The notes beneath the pieces are model-generated. The model did not search any database, was not told the DNA's origin, and was given only the letters and a program-made list of their open reading frames with translations. A program made the position numbers and the translations under genes. Of a stretch of DNA of 41,180 bases, positions 15,051-25,269 are shown piece after piece. Positions within the stretch are counted from its first letter, which is position 1. Every line of letters begins with the position of its first letter. Source of the DNA: Hyphomicrobiaceae bacterium (GTDB taxonomy: Bacteria; Pseudomonadota; Alphaproteobacteria; Rhizobiales; Hyphomicrobiaceae); contig JANYHG010000246.1 in NCBI GenBank assembly GCA_025359165.1, positions 1-41,180 of the forward strand, given 5' to 3'.

Positions 15051-16175
15051 TCACTGCAGCTGTGTGAGCGCTTCTTTCGTATAGGGAACCATCTCGTTCA
15101 GACGACCTTCGCGCAGCTTCACTGTCCACGCCGGGTCGGAGATCAACGCTCGTCCGACGGCGGCCAGATCAACTGCACCCGAGGAAATCATCTGCACCAA
15201 CCGCTGCAGATGCTCGGGTGCGATGGCTGCGCCGGTGCCGCGGAAGGTCTCGATGAAGTCGGTGTCCAGGCCGATAGACCCGACCGTTATCGATGGGCGA
15301 GCGGTCAATTTTTTGGTCCAGCCTGCCAGATTAAGCTGCCCAAGCTCGCCTGGCTCCGAGGCAAACTCAGGTTCCCAGAAGCGTCGGGTCGAGCAATGAA
15401 AGATGTCGACGCCCGCGTCGGCGAGCGGTTGCAGAAATTCACCCAACTCAGCAGGAGTCCGAGCCAGCTTCGCGCCGAAATCCTGCTGCTTCCATTGTGA
15501 AAACCTGAGCACGATCGGGAAATCCGGAGATGTCGCGGCGCGGCAGGCTTTCACGATCTCGGCGGCAAATCGCGCGCGATCGGCAATGCCGCCGCCGAAG
15601 CTATCTGCGCGCTGGTTGGTGCCGGACCAGAAAAACTGGTCGATCAAATAACCGTGCGCGCCGTGAATTTCGATGCCGTCGAACCCGAGTTCGCGTGCGC
15701 GGGCGGCCGAGTGAGCATAGGCCGCTATCAAATTTTCGATCTCGTGCGCGTCGAGGGGCTCGGTGACGACTTTGCCTGGTTTCAGAAGGCCGGAGGGCGC
15801 GACGGGCGGTGCCTCTACATTCGGCAGGTCGCCCTTTCGACGCATGCTCCCGACGTGCCAGAGTTGAGGCATGATGCGGCCACCGCCGGCATGAACTTCG
15901 GCGACCACGTGGGCCCAGCCGTTCAAAGCCGCACTCCCATGAAACGCAGGGACTTTCGGGTCATTGCCGGCCGCCGGGTGCGGCACGAGCGTACCCTCAG
16001 AAATAATCAGACCGACCTGATTTTCAGCGCGCCGCCGATAATAGGCTGCAACTTCAGGGGTTGGTACGCCATCGGGAGAAAATGAACGAGTCATGGGTGC
16101 CATGACGATGCGATTGCGCAGGGCAAGCGGTCCCAACTGGAAGGGACTGAATAAGGCTGATGTATCAACAGTCAT
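15051..16175 (-). CDS. Old Yellow Enzyme family NADH:flavin oxidoreductase
   Basis: This 374-aa FMN TIM-barrel enzyme starts LFSPFQLGPLALRNRIVMAP, the standard OYE opening. GFDGIEIHGAHGYLIDQFF contains the substrate-anchoring pair H171 and H174; NQRADSFGG and VGRALISDPAW bind FMN phosphate. Members reduce alpha/beta-unsaturated carbonyls, nitro compounds or N-ethylmaleimide, or (in other subgroups) demethylate amines; the physiological substrate here is open. It is divergent from a LysR regulator gene, a common arrangement for NemA-like enzymes. Its stop lies 38 nt before the pteridine-reductase-like start, so co-transcription with folate genes is possible. Confidence 0.9.
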   Translation of the reverse strand: MTVDTSALFSPFQLGPLALRNRIVMAPMTRSFSPDGVPTPEVAAYYRRRAENQVGLIISEGTLVPHPAAGNDPKVPAFHGSAALNGWAHVVAEVHAGGGRIMPQLWHVGSMRRKGDLPNVEAPPVAPSGLLKPGKVVTEPLDAHEIENLIAAYAHSAARARELGFDGIEIHGAHGYLIDQFFWSGTNQRADSFGGGIADRARFAAEIVKACRAATSPDFPIVLRFSQWKQQDFGAKLARTPAELGEFLQPLADAGVDIFHCSTRRFWEPEFASEPGELGQLNLAGWTKKLTARPSITVGSIGLDTDFIETFRGTGAAIAPEHLQRLVQMISSGAVDLAAVGRALISDPAWTVKLREGRLNEMVPYTKEALTQLQ

Positions 16176-16605
16176 CGTGCACTGCTCACTTCAAGGTTGG
16201 ACTTCGGGCGCTCGGCACCCATTCTCGTGGTCGTCGCGTTTGTTACCGATCGCAGTTCTCAGAGCACAGTAGCTCTATGCATAGACAAGCACAGAGTAAA
16301 TCGTTCCAACTCAAGACATTCAGACGATTTGCGGAACGGAAACGGTGTGGCACCGCGTTACACAGAAAATGCCGACGCGTGCAGAACAACTCATTTATCG
16401 TCGCACTCGATGGCAGTCGCAATTCCTGCACGTCTGCACGTCATGGTGCAAACGATAGTCTTAACTCTTGCGTCAATCTGACCCCCTTGATTACGTAGTG
16501 CGCGGAACTGATATCTTCGTGGCGCGGACGCATGCCTTGGGCAGCGGTGCACAGCATAAATGTCGAGTAGTGAACGCGGGTGCCGACGTAGCCGCTGGAG
16601 AAATT
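16176..16605. other. Divergent intergenic region between the OYE gene and the LysR gene (430 nt)
   Basis: No credible gene is present; the frames here have no ribosome sites or recognisable protein content. Composition is more AT-rich than the flanks. It should hold both divergent promoters. The clearest structure is the palindrome at 16275-16284, next to an interrupted repeat AGAGC-N6-GCTCT (16261-16276). Confidence 0.6.
16275..16284. promoter_or_regulatory. Palindromic candidate operator CTATGCATAG
   Basis: CTATGCATAG is a perfect 10-bp palindrome about 100 nt upstream of the OYE start and 320 nt upstream of the LysR start. LysR proteins bind interrupted dyads of the T-N11-A type; this is a plausible site but the match is by eye only. 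Confidence 0.3.
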
Positions 16606-17574
16606 ATGGACATCCAAGATTTACTCATTTTTTCCCGTGTGTCGGCCCTGCAGAACCTGTCGGCCGTGGGAACGGAATTGGGGTTGACCCCCGGAACGAT
16701 CTCGAAACGCATACAGGCACTCGAAGAAGCGCTGGCAGTGCGGTTGTTCGAACGGACGACGCGGTCGATTCGGATCACTGAGGAAGGCTCCCGGTTTCTC
16801 GGCTACGTCGAGCGTATCTTGAGTGAACTCGATCAGGCTCGCTCGTCTATGGCCGCGAGTTCGAACAAGCCGGTCGGCAAAATCAAGGTGTCGGCGCCAC
16901 AGCTGCTCGGTAGACTTTTTGTCGCGCCCGCGATTCCGTCATTTCTCGACACTTACGTGGAGATCGAAGTTCAACTCGACATGACGGACAGGCATGTCAA
17001 TCTGCACGAGGAGGGGTACGATATCGCTATCCGCTCCGGTGCCCTGGACGACAGCACGCTCATTGCGAAGCGGTTGACGACCGACAAATTGATCATTGCG
17101 GCCTCACCGTCCTACCTGGCTTCGAACGGTACTCCTACGACACCGGAAAGTATTTCCGAACACCGTTGTCTGGCGTTGGGAGATGCTTGGTCGTGGAGTT
17201 TTGGAAGTGGTGCCAGTGAAATGGCCGTTCGGATCACGACACGATTGAGGTCGGACAGCAGCGAAGTTCTTCGGATTGCCGCCGTCGCCGGTTTAGGCCT
17301 CATCCGAACGACCGAGTTAATCATCGCCGACGAACTTGCGTCGGGGCAACTCGTACAGGTGTTGCCGGATACCATCGATAACTCGTCGACCGGCATCTAC
17401 GCGTTATATGTCAGTGGACGGCATATTCTGCCGCGTCAACGCGTTTTTCTCGATCATATGGCCGAGTGGTTTCGGTCCCAGCGACGCATGGCCGAGACCT
17501 CAACGTCATCGTCATCGTCATCATCGCCTTCGTCAACGAGCACGTCGCCGCTGTCGGCGCGGTCTGCTTCTTAG
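16606..17574 (+). CDS. LysR-family transcriptional regulator
   Basis: ATG 16606 is set by GGAG (16597-16600) 5 nt upstream; the product is 322 aa. Residues 1-60 are the winged helix-turn-helix (MDIQDLLIFSRVSALQNLSA, then LGLTPGTISKRIQALEEALAVRLFERTTR). Residues 90-300 are the substrate-binding domain (GKIKVSAPQLLGRLFVAP, then YDIAIRSGALDDSTLIAKRL). This is the common CrgA/DmlR-like subgroup. It most likely controls the divergent OYE gene and itself. The last 30 residues are an unusual Ser/Thr-rich tail coded by TCATCG-type repeats (about 17505-17527) that the family does not need. Confidence 0.9.
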   Translation: MDIQDLLIFSRVSALQNLSAVGTELGLTPGTISKRIQALEEALAVRLFERTTRSIRITEEGSRFLGYVERILSELDQARSSMAASSNKPVGKIKVSAPQLLGRLFVAPAIPSFLDTYVEIEVQLDMTDRHVNLHEEGYDIAIRSGALDDSTLIAKRLTTDKLIIAASPSYLASNGTPTTPESISEHRCLALGDAWSWSFGSGASEMAVRITTRLRSDSSEVLRIAAVAGLGLIRTTELIIADELASGQLVQVLPDTIDNSSTGIYALYVSGRHILPRQRVFLDHMAEWFRSQRRMAETSTSSSSSSSPSSTSTSPLSARSAS

Positions 17575-17580
17575 GTGATG

Positions 17581-19713
17581 TCATTTTATCCGAATGCTGA
17601 CCCGATCGGCGCGGCCTGTCGCGTCTATCACCGAGATTTTGAGGAAGCCGCGATGACGGGCGTCGAGCATCAAGGCGCGTTTTTGCTGCGCCGACACGGG
17701 TTCGCCATCGACTAGCCACGTCAAGGGTAGTTGGCCGCCGTCTGCGGTGATCGTCACGTGATCATCCGGTTCGGCTTCGACGACGGCACGGTCGGGAGGT
17801 GAGGCGATACGGATTGGCGGGGTTCGATACGCGCCTGGCGCATCTGCATTGGTGGCTCCGGCGAACCGCCGCAGCGGCGGCGGCAAATCCGCGCCAGAAG
17901 CTTTGATAACGCCGGCTGGCGCTGCGGGCAGCGGTGTGCGTTGCTCGGCTATGTGATGAAAGGCGTCGAACAGAATTGGGGCAGCCGACACCCGGCCGGC
18001 AAGTCCTGGAACCGATGCACCGTCGGCGCGACCGACCCATACCGCAATGGTATGGCGGCCGTCGAAGCCCACAGCCCAAGCGTCGCGTGTGCCGTAGGAA
18101 GTTCCCGTCTTGAAGGCGATCTGGCCCGTTTTGGCATTTGCTGGAGCGGGGGCATGACGCAAAATGTCCGCCACGTACCACGCCGCCAGCGGTGATAAAA
18201 TGCGCGGTGGCGGGACGAGTGTCGCTGGCAGCTGATCCCGGGTGTGCCGCAATGCAATCTGCTCGCCACCGCGCGCGATGCCGGCATAGAGCTGCGCGAG
18301 TTCGGATAACGTCAGACCCAAGCCGCCCAAGGCTATCGCCAACGTAGGCTCGCTGTGCGCGGGGAGTTGCGGGTCAAGTCCCGCCTGTTGCAGGCGTCCA
18401 AAAAACTTTGTCGCCCCGACCGCTTCGAGGGTGCTGACGGCGGGAATGTTGAGAGATTGCGCCAGGGCTTCGCGGATCGTAACGGTGCCGTGCCAATCGC
18501 GATCGAAGTTTTTGGGCACATATGTTCCAAAGCGGGTGGGCGTGTCGTCGATCAGTGTATCGGGATGTGCCAGGCCGGCTTCGAATGCCATGCCGTAGAT
18601 CAGCGGCTTCAACGTCGAGCCCGGCGATCTCACCGCATGGGCCATATCCACAGCGCCAGCGCGCGTCGCGTCGAGAAATCCAGCCGAGCCGACCTCGGCG
18701 ACAACGTGGCCGCTGGCTTGCTCGACGACGATCATTGCCGTGGATAGTCCGGTGCCGAGCGCGCGAGCATGTTCGCGGGCGAGCTTTTCCAGGGCGATCT
18801 GAGCTTTCTTGTCCAGTGTCAGGCGATGGATTTGACGCGTCGGTTCGGATTCCCGTTCGGCATCGGCCAGGTGAGGCGCAAACTTTGCAAACTCCTGTCG
18901 AGTGGCCGGGATCGCTTCCCGGCGTGCCAAGCCGACGTCTTCGGCGCGGATCGCGCCCGCGTGTGCGGCTCTCGCCAGTACGCGGTCGCGTGCGTTTTGT
19001 GCGGCGCGCGGGAAGCGATCGGGTTTGCGAGCCTCCGGGGCTTGAGGAATGGCCACCAAGAGGGCGGCTTCTGCAGGACTGAGCCGTTTTGGCTCTTTGC
19101 CGAAGTAGGCGAGTGAGGCCGCGCGCACACCTTCGAGATTGCCGCCGAAGGGGGCCAGATTGAGATAAAGCCGTAGAATTTCATTCTTCGAGAATTGGCG
19201 CTCGATCTGCAGTGCCCGTAGCATCTGGCGCAGCTTGCCGTGCGCGTCTCGTTCGTGGACGCCGTCGAGCAGGCGGGCGACCTGCATCGTCAAGGTTGAA
19301 CTGCCGGACACGATCCGACCGCGCCACAGAAATTGGCCTATGGCTCGCAGGGTGGATATCGGATCGACGCCGGCATGGCGAAAGAAGCGCCGGTCCTCGA
19401 ACGCGATCAAAGTGCGAAGATACAGCGGATCGACGTCTGCAACGCCGACCGGCAACCGCCACCGTTCGTCGGCGGTCGTGTAGGCGCGCAGCAACTCGTC
19501 GTTGCGGTCGAGCACGGTGACAGAGGCACTCTCGGCACGCGCCATCGGCAAGGGTCCGAGACGCCGGATCGAGATTTCCAAGGCAGTGCCGGCACAGACA
19601 ACTCCTGCGCACGACGCCAAGGCAAGGTGACGGAGACTGCGTGGCCATTTCATTCGCGGGGCTAGGGCGCGTCCGAACAGCCACTGTCGTGAAGAGAGTT
19701 TGGGCATGATCAT
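17581..19713 (-). CDS. pbpC: Penicillin-binding protein 1C (bifunctional glycosyltransferase/transpeptidase)
   Basis: The 710-aa product has an N-terminal membrane helix (about 28-48). The GT51 transglycosylase domain carries catalytic E106 in FEDRRFFRHAGVDP and GSSTLTMQ (137-144). The transpeptidase has S366-T-L-K369, S420-L-N422 and K535-T-G-T-S. The C-terminal domain (about 640-710) is the BiPBP_C type that marks PBP1C. It polymerises and may cross-link peptidoglycan on the periplasmic side. Its ATG overlaps the stop of the alpha-2-macroglobulin gene (ATGA, 19710-19713), the same pairing as yfhM-pbpC in E. coli. No Shine-Dalgarno is evident, so translation is probably coupled. Confidence 0.93.
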   Translation of the reverse strand: MIMPKLSSRQWLFGRALAPRMKWPRSLRHLALASCAGVVCAGTALEISIRRLGPLPMARAESASVTVLDRNDELLRAYTTADERWRLPVGVADVDPLYLRTLIAFEDRRFFRHAGVDPISTLRAIGQFLWRGRIVSGSSTLTMQVARLLDGVHERDAHGKLRQMLRALQIERQFSKNEILRLYLNLAPFGGNLEGVRAASLAYFGKEPKRLSPAEAALLVAIPQAPEARKPDRFPRAAQNARDRVLARAAHAGAIRAEDVGLARREAIPATRQEFAKFAPHLADAERESEPTRQIHRLTLDKKAQIALEKLAREHARALGTGLSTAMIVVEQASGHVVAEVGSAGFLDATRAGAVDMAHAVRSPGSTLKPLIYGMAFEAGLAHPDTLIDDTPTRFGTYVPKNFDRDWHGTVTIREALAQSLNIPAVSTLEAVGATKFFGRLQQAGLDPQLPAHSEPTLAIALGGLGLTLSELAQLYAGIARGGEQIALRHTRDQLPATLVPPPRILSPLAAWYVADILRHAPAPANAKTGQIAFKTGTSYGTRDAWAVGFDGRHTIAVWVGRADGASVPGLAGRVSAAPILFDAFHHIAEQRTPLPAAPAGVIKASGADLPPPLRRFAGATNADAPGAYRTPPIRIASPPDRAVVEAEPDDHVTITADGGQLPLTWLVDGEPVSAQQKRALMLDARHRGFLKISVIDATGRADRVSIRIK

Positions 19714-22700
19714 TTCGCCGTAACGGTCAGCCGGCCCGCTGCGGTGCGCGCATGGCGTTCGGGCCGGTACATATCTTCGACTGTCGCTGCGGGGTGGATG
19801 AAGCTTCCTGGCGTAACAGCGCGCACGATGTAGGCGACGGTTGCGGTTTTGGTGGCTTCGGTCGCCTCGCCATCGCCACTGCGGTTACGGCGCTCCGTTT
19901 CGAAGAAGTCGAAGGCCGCGATGAAGCGGTCGTCGCGGAACTCGGTATGTTCCGGTGCGCGGGTGGTCTTGAGCCAGTCCAGAGATTTGACGTCACCACT
20001 GTCGATGATGCGAGGGTTTTCGATTTCGAAACCGGCCGGCAGTCGATCCACCAACATGATGCGTCCGCCTACTTCTGCCGCATCGACTTTGAGCACGACG
20101 ACGAACCGGTCGTTCTGCGCAACAGTCGAGACGCCGCCGAGAGCGCTTTTGAGATCCACCTTGGCCCCGTCCATGGTGTAGAATTGGCGCTCGATCGTGA
20201 AGCCCTTCGAGGTGGCAGGCTCCGGTGTCAAAGCGCTGCCGATCACCGAAACGACTGCGTTGGTGGCGGTGTCGCCGGTATTTTCGATGGTCATCGCACC
20301 GGCTGCGAGTTCGGCTGCAGTGGTGGCTCGGATCAACTTGCCGCGATGGGGCGTGCCGTTGATAGACAAAGTGGTGTCGCCGGCCTGATCTGCAATCGAT
20401 TTGGCGGCCAGCAGCATCCATGCCTGTTCCTGCGTGGATGTGTATTGTTTGGCAGCGTAGGCTTTGGCCAACACGTCGAGCAGGCGCGGCGTCTCAAGCT
20501 TGGTCAGTTTGAATTCCGATGCCAGCGTCAGCATTGCCGCGCCATCGCGTAGGCCGGAGCCATAATCGCGGCGGTATCCGACGTCGGGCGCGGCGGCATC
20601 CATGCGTTTGAGGGCGGCGGCGAAAGCCTTCTCGGCACGCTCGCGGTCGCCGACCAGTCCGAGGGCAGCACCAAGTTGCGCCTGTGCCAGTGGGGTAGCG
20701 AATTTGTCGAGGCGAGCGTCGATGTCGTAGCGCAGTTCGCCGACGGGGGCGCGCCCGCCACGGGCCAGAACATAAAGCGCGTAGGCGCGGTTTTCACCGC
20801 CTTTGGTGAAATCCTGTTCGATGGCGACGCTGTTGGCGAGTTTGTCGAGCGCAAGGCTCAAGGCTTTGGCGTTGACGACATGACCGACTTCTTTGGCGCG
20901 CAACAGGAAGTCGGTGACATAGCTGGTCAGCCACAGGTCACCGTTGCTCGGTCCCCAAATTCCGAAAGCGCCGGAGCTGTCCTGCATTTCGAAAACGCGC
21001 TCGATGGCTGCGGCGACGCGGGCCTTCAAAGTGGCGTCGGCACCGATGCCGATCTGGCGCGCGACGTCGTTGACATACAGCAACGGCAGGGCGCGGCTGG
21101 TGGTCTGTTCCGCGCATCCATGCGGATAGCGATCGAGTTCAGACAGCAATCCCGGGACATTCAAATTGGCGAGCGGGCCGACGTGCGTCGTTACGCGTGC
21201 GGTGGAGGGGATGAGATCGGCGAGCAGGTCGGCAGTGACCACGAGTTTGCCGTTCTTCGGCGTCAGCGTTGCAATCGTCGTTCGCTTGATGTCGCCGGCC
21301 GGTGGTTTGACGTCGAAACTCAAGGTGCGTTTGACCGCGATGTCGCCGGGGCCGCGCACCGACACCTCAAGTGTCATGCGTCCGACGTCGGTCGGGGCGA
21401 GAGCGATGGTGTCGGCTTTTTTCTCGCCTGCTTTGAGAACGAGAACTTTCGAGGCGAGTTGCTGCGCATTCGGTGACAGGCCATCGGACGCGGCGCGCGT
21501 CACGCTGACTTGATAGTCACCAGCTGGCCCTTCGACGTTGTGAAGGTCGAGTTGAAGGCGCGCTTCGTCGCCGAGCGTGAGGAAGCGAGGTGCCGCTGCG
21601 GTGAGTGCGACTTGATCCCGTACGATCACGTCTTTCGATGTCGAGCCGACGCGGCCGTCGCTCCACGCCACGGCGGTCAGACGCACAGTGCCGTTGAAGT
21701 CCGGCAGATCGAATGCGACTTGTGCCGTGCCGTCCGTGCCGACCGTCACGATGCCCGACGTCATGGCCAGCGTGGCCTCGACCGGCGGGGCGCCCGACAT
21801 CGACATGCTGTCGGCGGCGCCGCCATCGCCGCCCGACCGCAAGCGGCCACGCTCGGCTTTCATGCCATCGATCAGTCGTGCGTAGAAATCGCGTATCTCC
21901 AGGCCTAATTTGCGTTGGCCGAAAAACCATGCGTCCGGCTTCGGTGTCTCGTACCGCGTCAGGTTGAGGATACCGGCGTCGACGGCATGGATGGTCACGC
22001 GCGCTGGCTCGCCCGGCGTCAGGCCCGCGAGTGTCACGGGCACCACGAGTTTGGATGCGGCTTTGACTTTTTCGGGCGCGGCGAGGGTAACCTGCAATTT
22101 GCGCTGGTCGCTGTCGACGGCCAGCCATTTAAGACCGAGCGCGCGGCCGGGCATCCGCTTTTCGAGCTGATCAAGGGGGCGGAACAGCGTTGCGGTAACG
22201 TACGCTCCCGTGCCCCAGTCGGCAGTCACCGGTATGGAAATCTCGCCGCCGCCTGCCGGCACGGATGCTTCCTGCAGTGCAATAACGCCGGAGCCGATCA
22301 CCGCCAACTGCACCTTGCCGGCAGTCTTGGATGCGATGCGCAGGCGCGCGGTGTCGCCGACCTTATAGCTGGCTTTGTCGAGCGCAATGTCGAGCATCTC
22401 GGGGCTGTCGGCGGCCTCGTCCTGGAACCAGCCGGCATTGAAGACGACGCTGGATATGACCGGTGTCACGCCGCCGCCGACCGGATCGGCTGCCGAGACC
22501 TCGAGGCGATAGCGGCCCCAGTCGAGTTTGCTGGTGATGCGGGCCGCCTCTGTGCCCGCCGTGTCGAGCGTGCCGCTCGCGACACGCCGCGTGGTGGTTT
22601 GTGCGTCGTAGGTCCAGTCGTTGTCGCGGTTGTACCACTGCCAGCGCTGTTCGAGTCGCAGCAGTTCCCACTTCAGGCCCTTCGTCGCCAGCGGCTTGCC

Positions 22701-25148
22701 TGCCGCGTCGACCATCAGGGTATCGAACGAGATCGTTTCGCCTTCGCTGGCTTGCAGTTGTGCGGTGCCGGGCGTGCCGAACAACGGCTTGATGCCGATG
22801 CGCGGGCCGCTGGCGGCAACCGGTAGGTTGATCGTGCGCTCGATCGTACGGCCGCCGGATTCGCGCAGCTTGATGATGATATCGGCTTCTAGTGCGCGCG
22901 CGGTGCGATCGATCTGCGGCAGCGCGATCGGCAGAGTTGCGATGCCCGATGCATCGGTGTCGGGCAAACCGTCGAGCGTCTTGCGGGCGGGCACGATCTT
23001 TTCTTCGGCCTGGCCGAAGCGATAGCCCGCCAAGCCGGCGACATCCTTCGTCGATGCCTTGACGACGATTTCGCCTTCGACGCTTAAATTGGCTGCCGGG
23101 GGGCCGTAGAGATATTTGCCCGCGAGCTTGATGCTGCCGCCCTTCTCCGGTTCGAGGGCCGCACTGAGGGGTTCGAGTTTCATCTCGAGGCGTTCGGGAA
23201 CGAAATCTTCGACGAGAAACGCCGCGGACGAAATCGCGTCGCTCTTGGGGTCGGTATGCAAACGGACGCGCCAGGTGCCGGTCTGCGCGCCGGCACCGAG
23301 AACGAGGGCGGCGCTGCGTCCGCCAAGGCTCTCGTCGGTGAGGACAAGGCGTTTGTGTTCGACGCCGTCGGGGCGGGTGAGGATCAAGGTCACGGGAAGT
23401 TTTGCCGCTTTGCCTTTGTTGTCACGTACCAGAGATGTCAGGTGCACCGTCTCACCGGGCCGATAGACGCCGCGATCGGTGAAGGTGAAGGCGTCGACGG
23501 GGCCGGGCGCATCGCGACCTTTGACGCCACGATCGGAGAGATCGAAGGCTGCCGATGTGAGATCGAGGAACGAGAAATCGACCGCATCGCCGGACGTCGC
23601 TTCGGCAGACAGGAAGGCGGGTGCCAAGCCGCCTTCGCCGCGTTTCAAGCCAGCATCGAAATGCACATAGCCTTTGGCGTCCGTCTTGGCTTCGCCCAGA
23701 ACTTCGTTGTTGCGGGCGATCATGCGGACTTTGACGCCGGCGACGGGATCGGCGCTGGCGAGTGAGCGCACAAAACCGTGCACTCCGTCCTGGCCGTTGA
23801 AGGCGGTCATGCCGAGGTCGGAAACGATGAACCATTGAGAAGCGCGACGACGCTGATCGCTTTGATCATCTCCGGTTTTCGAGGCGATACTGGCGGAGAG
23901 TACGTAGACACCGGGTTGCAGTTTCGGCAACGCCTCCGAAACGGGAAACGCGGTCGTGACGTCCTCGTTGAGTTTGTTCTGTGTCGCCAGTTCGCCCTTG
24001 TAGACGCTTTGGCCCGAGCGTTCTTTGATCTGCTCGATGTCATAGCTCGACACCTGCTTCTGGAAGTCGCCTGATTGGATCGCGCTGGCCAAATTCCGAT
24101 CGCCGATGCGGAACACTTCAACCGCGACACTTTCGGTGTTCACGGTCGTGAGCGGGATGCCCTGCTGACCGGTGCGCGGCAAGACATAGGCGCGGCCGGC
24201 GGCGCGCACGGATGCAGCGCGATCGCGAATGTAGACGTCGAGGTCGACCGTTTTGATCAACGCTTCGTCGATCGACGACGGTAGACCCTGACGAACTTGA
24301 ATCTGATAGCGCTGGCCGTGCTTGAGACCATCGACGCAGATCTGACGGGCTTCCGCCGAGACAGTGGCGGTCGCGCGCCCGTCGACCTTGATGAAGGTCG
24401 AGAAATCGATCTGGCCGGTGGCCAACGGTTCCGAGAACTGCAGGCACGCGCGCGGATTGATGGCGTCGGCGTCGATTTTGGTGTCGAGGATGCGGAAGCC
24501 GTGCTCGGCGATCATCGTGTCAAGGGCTGCGCGGCGGAGCGGATTGTCGTCGACGGCAAGCGATGCCTTCAAGGCCGAAATCGCGGCGCGCCAGTAGCTG
24601 CGCCGTTGCATGGTGTCCGACAGGACGACGAATGCGCGCGCCTTGTCGGTCGGTGTCACGGCGTGTTCGGAGGCGCGCAGCGCGGCTGCCGATGCGGCGA
24701 TGATCAGTTCGTTCTTTTCGCCCGGCTTACTCGGATCGGGTGTGATGGTGAGTATTGTTTGGGCCAGTGACGTCCAGGCCAGAGCATTTGTCGGCTCGAT
24801 GAAAACGGCTTCACGGAAAAGTTCGGCAGCGGCGCGCGGATTGGCCTGTGGGCCGCCGACGATACGGGCCCCCGATGCGATCAACTCGGCGGCCGTTCGT
24901 TTGCCCGGTTTGAAGGCGGCTTTGAGTTGCGCTTCGTAGCGCTCGGCGTCGCGCACGACGTTGGGCGGTACGATGCTCTCTGCGGGCTTGGTGGTTTTCG
25001 GGGCAGTTACGGCGGCCTTCTGGACGGTACGCGATTGCGCCAGGGCCGTCGAAATACCGGCGGTGCAGGTGAGGGCGGTCGATGACAGCAGCAGGGCGGC
25101 GAGGGCTGCCAATCCATGCAGGCGGCGGGGGTGATGCGGCATCATCAT
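19710..25148 (-). CDS. Bacterial alpha-2-macroglobulin (periplasmic protease trap)
   Basis: This 1812-aa protein has a signal peptide with a likely signal-peptidase I site after A37 (ALA|Q). I see no convincing lipobox, unlike E. coli YfhM, so it may be soluble in the periplasm. MG-type beta domains follow, including a DRGVYRPGETVHL segment. The thioester motif is C1345-A-E-Q1348 inside YPHGCAEQTTS, then the alpha/alpha thioester domain and a C-terminal receptor-like domain. Thioester members trap attacking proteases after bait cleavage. Coupling to pbpC suggests guarding the envelope where peptidoglycan is repaired. Three consecutive ATGs (25148, 25145, 25142) follow GAGG, so the exact start is open by two residues. 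Confidence 0.92.
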   Translation of the reverse strand: MMMPHHPRRLHGLAALAALLLSSTALTCTAGISTALAQSRTVQKAAVTAPKTTKPAESIVPPNVVRDAERYEAQLKAAFKPGKRTAAELIASGARIVGGPQANPRAAAELFREAVFIEPTNALAWTSLAQTILTITPDPSKPGEKNELIIAASAAALRASEHAVTPTDKARAFVVLSDTMQRRSYWRAAISALKASLAVDDNPLRRAALDTMIAEHGFRILDTKIDADAINPRACLQFSEPLATGQIDFSTFIKVDGRATATVSAEARQICVDGLKHGQRYQIQVRQGLPSSIDEALIKTVDLDVYIRDRAASVRAAGRAYVLPRTGQQGIPLTTVNTESVAVEVFRIGDRNLASAIQSGDFQKQVSSYDIEQIKERSGQSVYKGELATQNKLNEDVTTAFPVSEALPKLQPGVYVLSASIASKTGDDQSDQRRRASQWFIVSDLGMTAFNGQDGVHGFVRSLASADPVAGVKVRMIARNNEVLGEAKTDAKGYVHFDAGLKRGEGGLAPAFLSAEATSGDAVDFSFLDLTSAAFDLSDRGVKGRDAPGPVDAFTFTDRGVYRPGETVHLTSLVRDNKGKAAKLPVTLILTRPDGVEHKRLVLTDESLGGRSAALVLGAGAQTGTWRVRLHTDPKSDAISSAAFLVEDFVPERLEMKLEPLSAALEPEKGGSIKLAGKYLYGPPAANLSVEGEIVVKASTKDVAGLAGYRFGQAEEKIVPARKTLDGLPDTDASGIATLPIALPQIDRTARALEADIIIKLRESGGRTIERTINLPVAASGPRIGIKPLFGTPGTAQLQASEGETISFDTLMVDAAGKPLATKGLKWELLRLEQRWQWYNRDNDWTYDAQTTTRRVASGTLDTAGTEAARITSKLDWGRYRLEVSAADPVGGGVTPVISSVVFNAGWFQDEAADSPEMLDIALDKASYKVGDTARLRIASKTAGKVQLAVIGSGVIALQEASVPAGGGEISIPVTADWGTGAYVTATLFRPLDQLEKRMPGRALGLKWLAVDSDQRKLQVTLAAPEKVKAASKLVVPVTLAGLTPGEPARVTIHAVDAGILNLTRYETPKPDAWFFGQRKLGLEIRDFYARLIDGMKAERGRLRSGGDGGAADSMSMSGAPPVEATLAMTSGIVTVGTDGTAQVAFDLPDFNGTVRLTAVAWSDGRVGSTSKDVIVRDQVALTAAAPRFLTLGDEARLQLDLHNVEGPAGDYQVSVTRAASDGLSPNAQQLASKVLVLKAGEKKADTIALAPTDVGRMTLEVSVRGPGDIAVKRTLSFDVKPPAGDIKRTTIATLTPKNGKLVVTADLLADLIPSTARVTTHVGPLANLNVPGLLSELDRYPHGCAEQTTSRALPLLYVNDVARQIGIGADATLKARVAAAIERVFEMQDSSGAFGIWGPSNGDLWLTSYVTDFLLRAKEVGHVVNAKALSLALDKLANSVAIEQDFTKGGENRAYALYVLARGGRAPVGELRYDIDARLDKFATPLAQAQLGAALGLVGDRERAEKAFAAALKRMDAAAPDVGYRRDYGSGLRDGAAMLTLASEFKLTKLETPRLLDVLAKAYAAKQYTSTQEQAWMLLAAKSIADQAGDTTLSINGTPHRGKLIRATTAAELAAGAMTIENTGDTATNAVVSVIGSALTPEPATSKGFTIERQFYTMDGAKVDLKSALGGVSTVAQNDRFVVVLKVDAAEVGGRIMLVDRLPAGFEIENPRIIDSGDVKSLDWLKTTRAPEHTEFRDDRFIAAFDFFETERRNRSGDGEATEATKTATVAYIVRAVTPGSFIHPAATVEDMYRPERHARTAAGRLTVTAK

Positions 25149-25269
25149 CGATCCTCATTCCAACAGTTACACCGCGATTGGCGCGTTGGTCGGAACAATT
25201 GATCATCCATTCGTGGCGGTCCAGGGACACACTGCCGGCGTTTTCCACCGTCTGCGCCTGATTATCGCT

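Noticed and set aside
19752-24770. Several plus-strand open frames of 150-270 codons antisense to the alpha-2-macroglobulin gene
   Set aside because: The minus-strand frame is uninterrupted for 1812 codons with signal peptide and thioester motif; the others are shadows.
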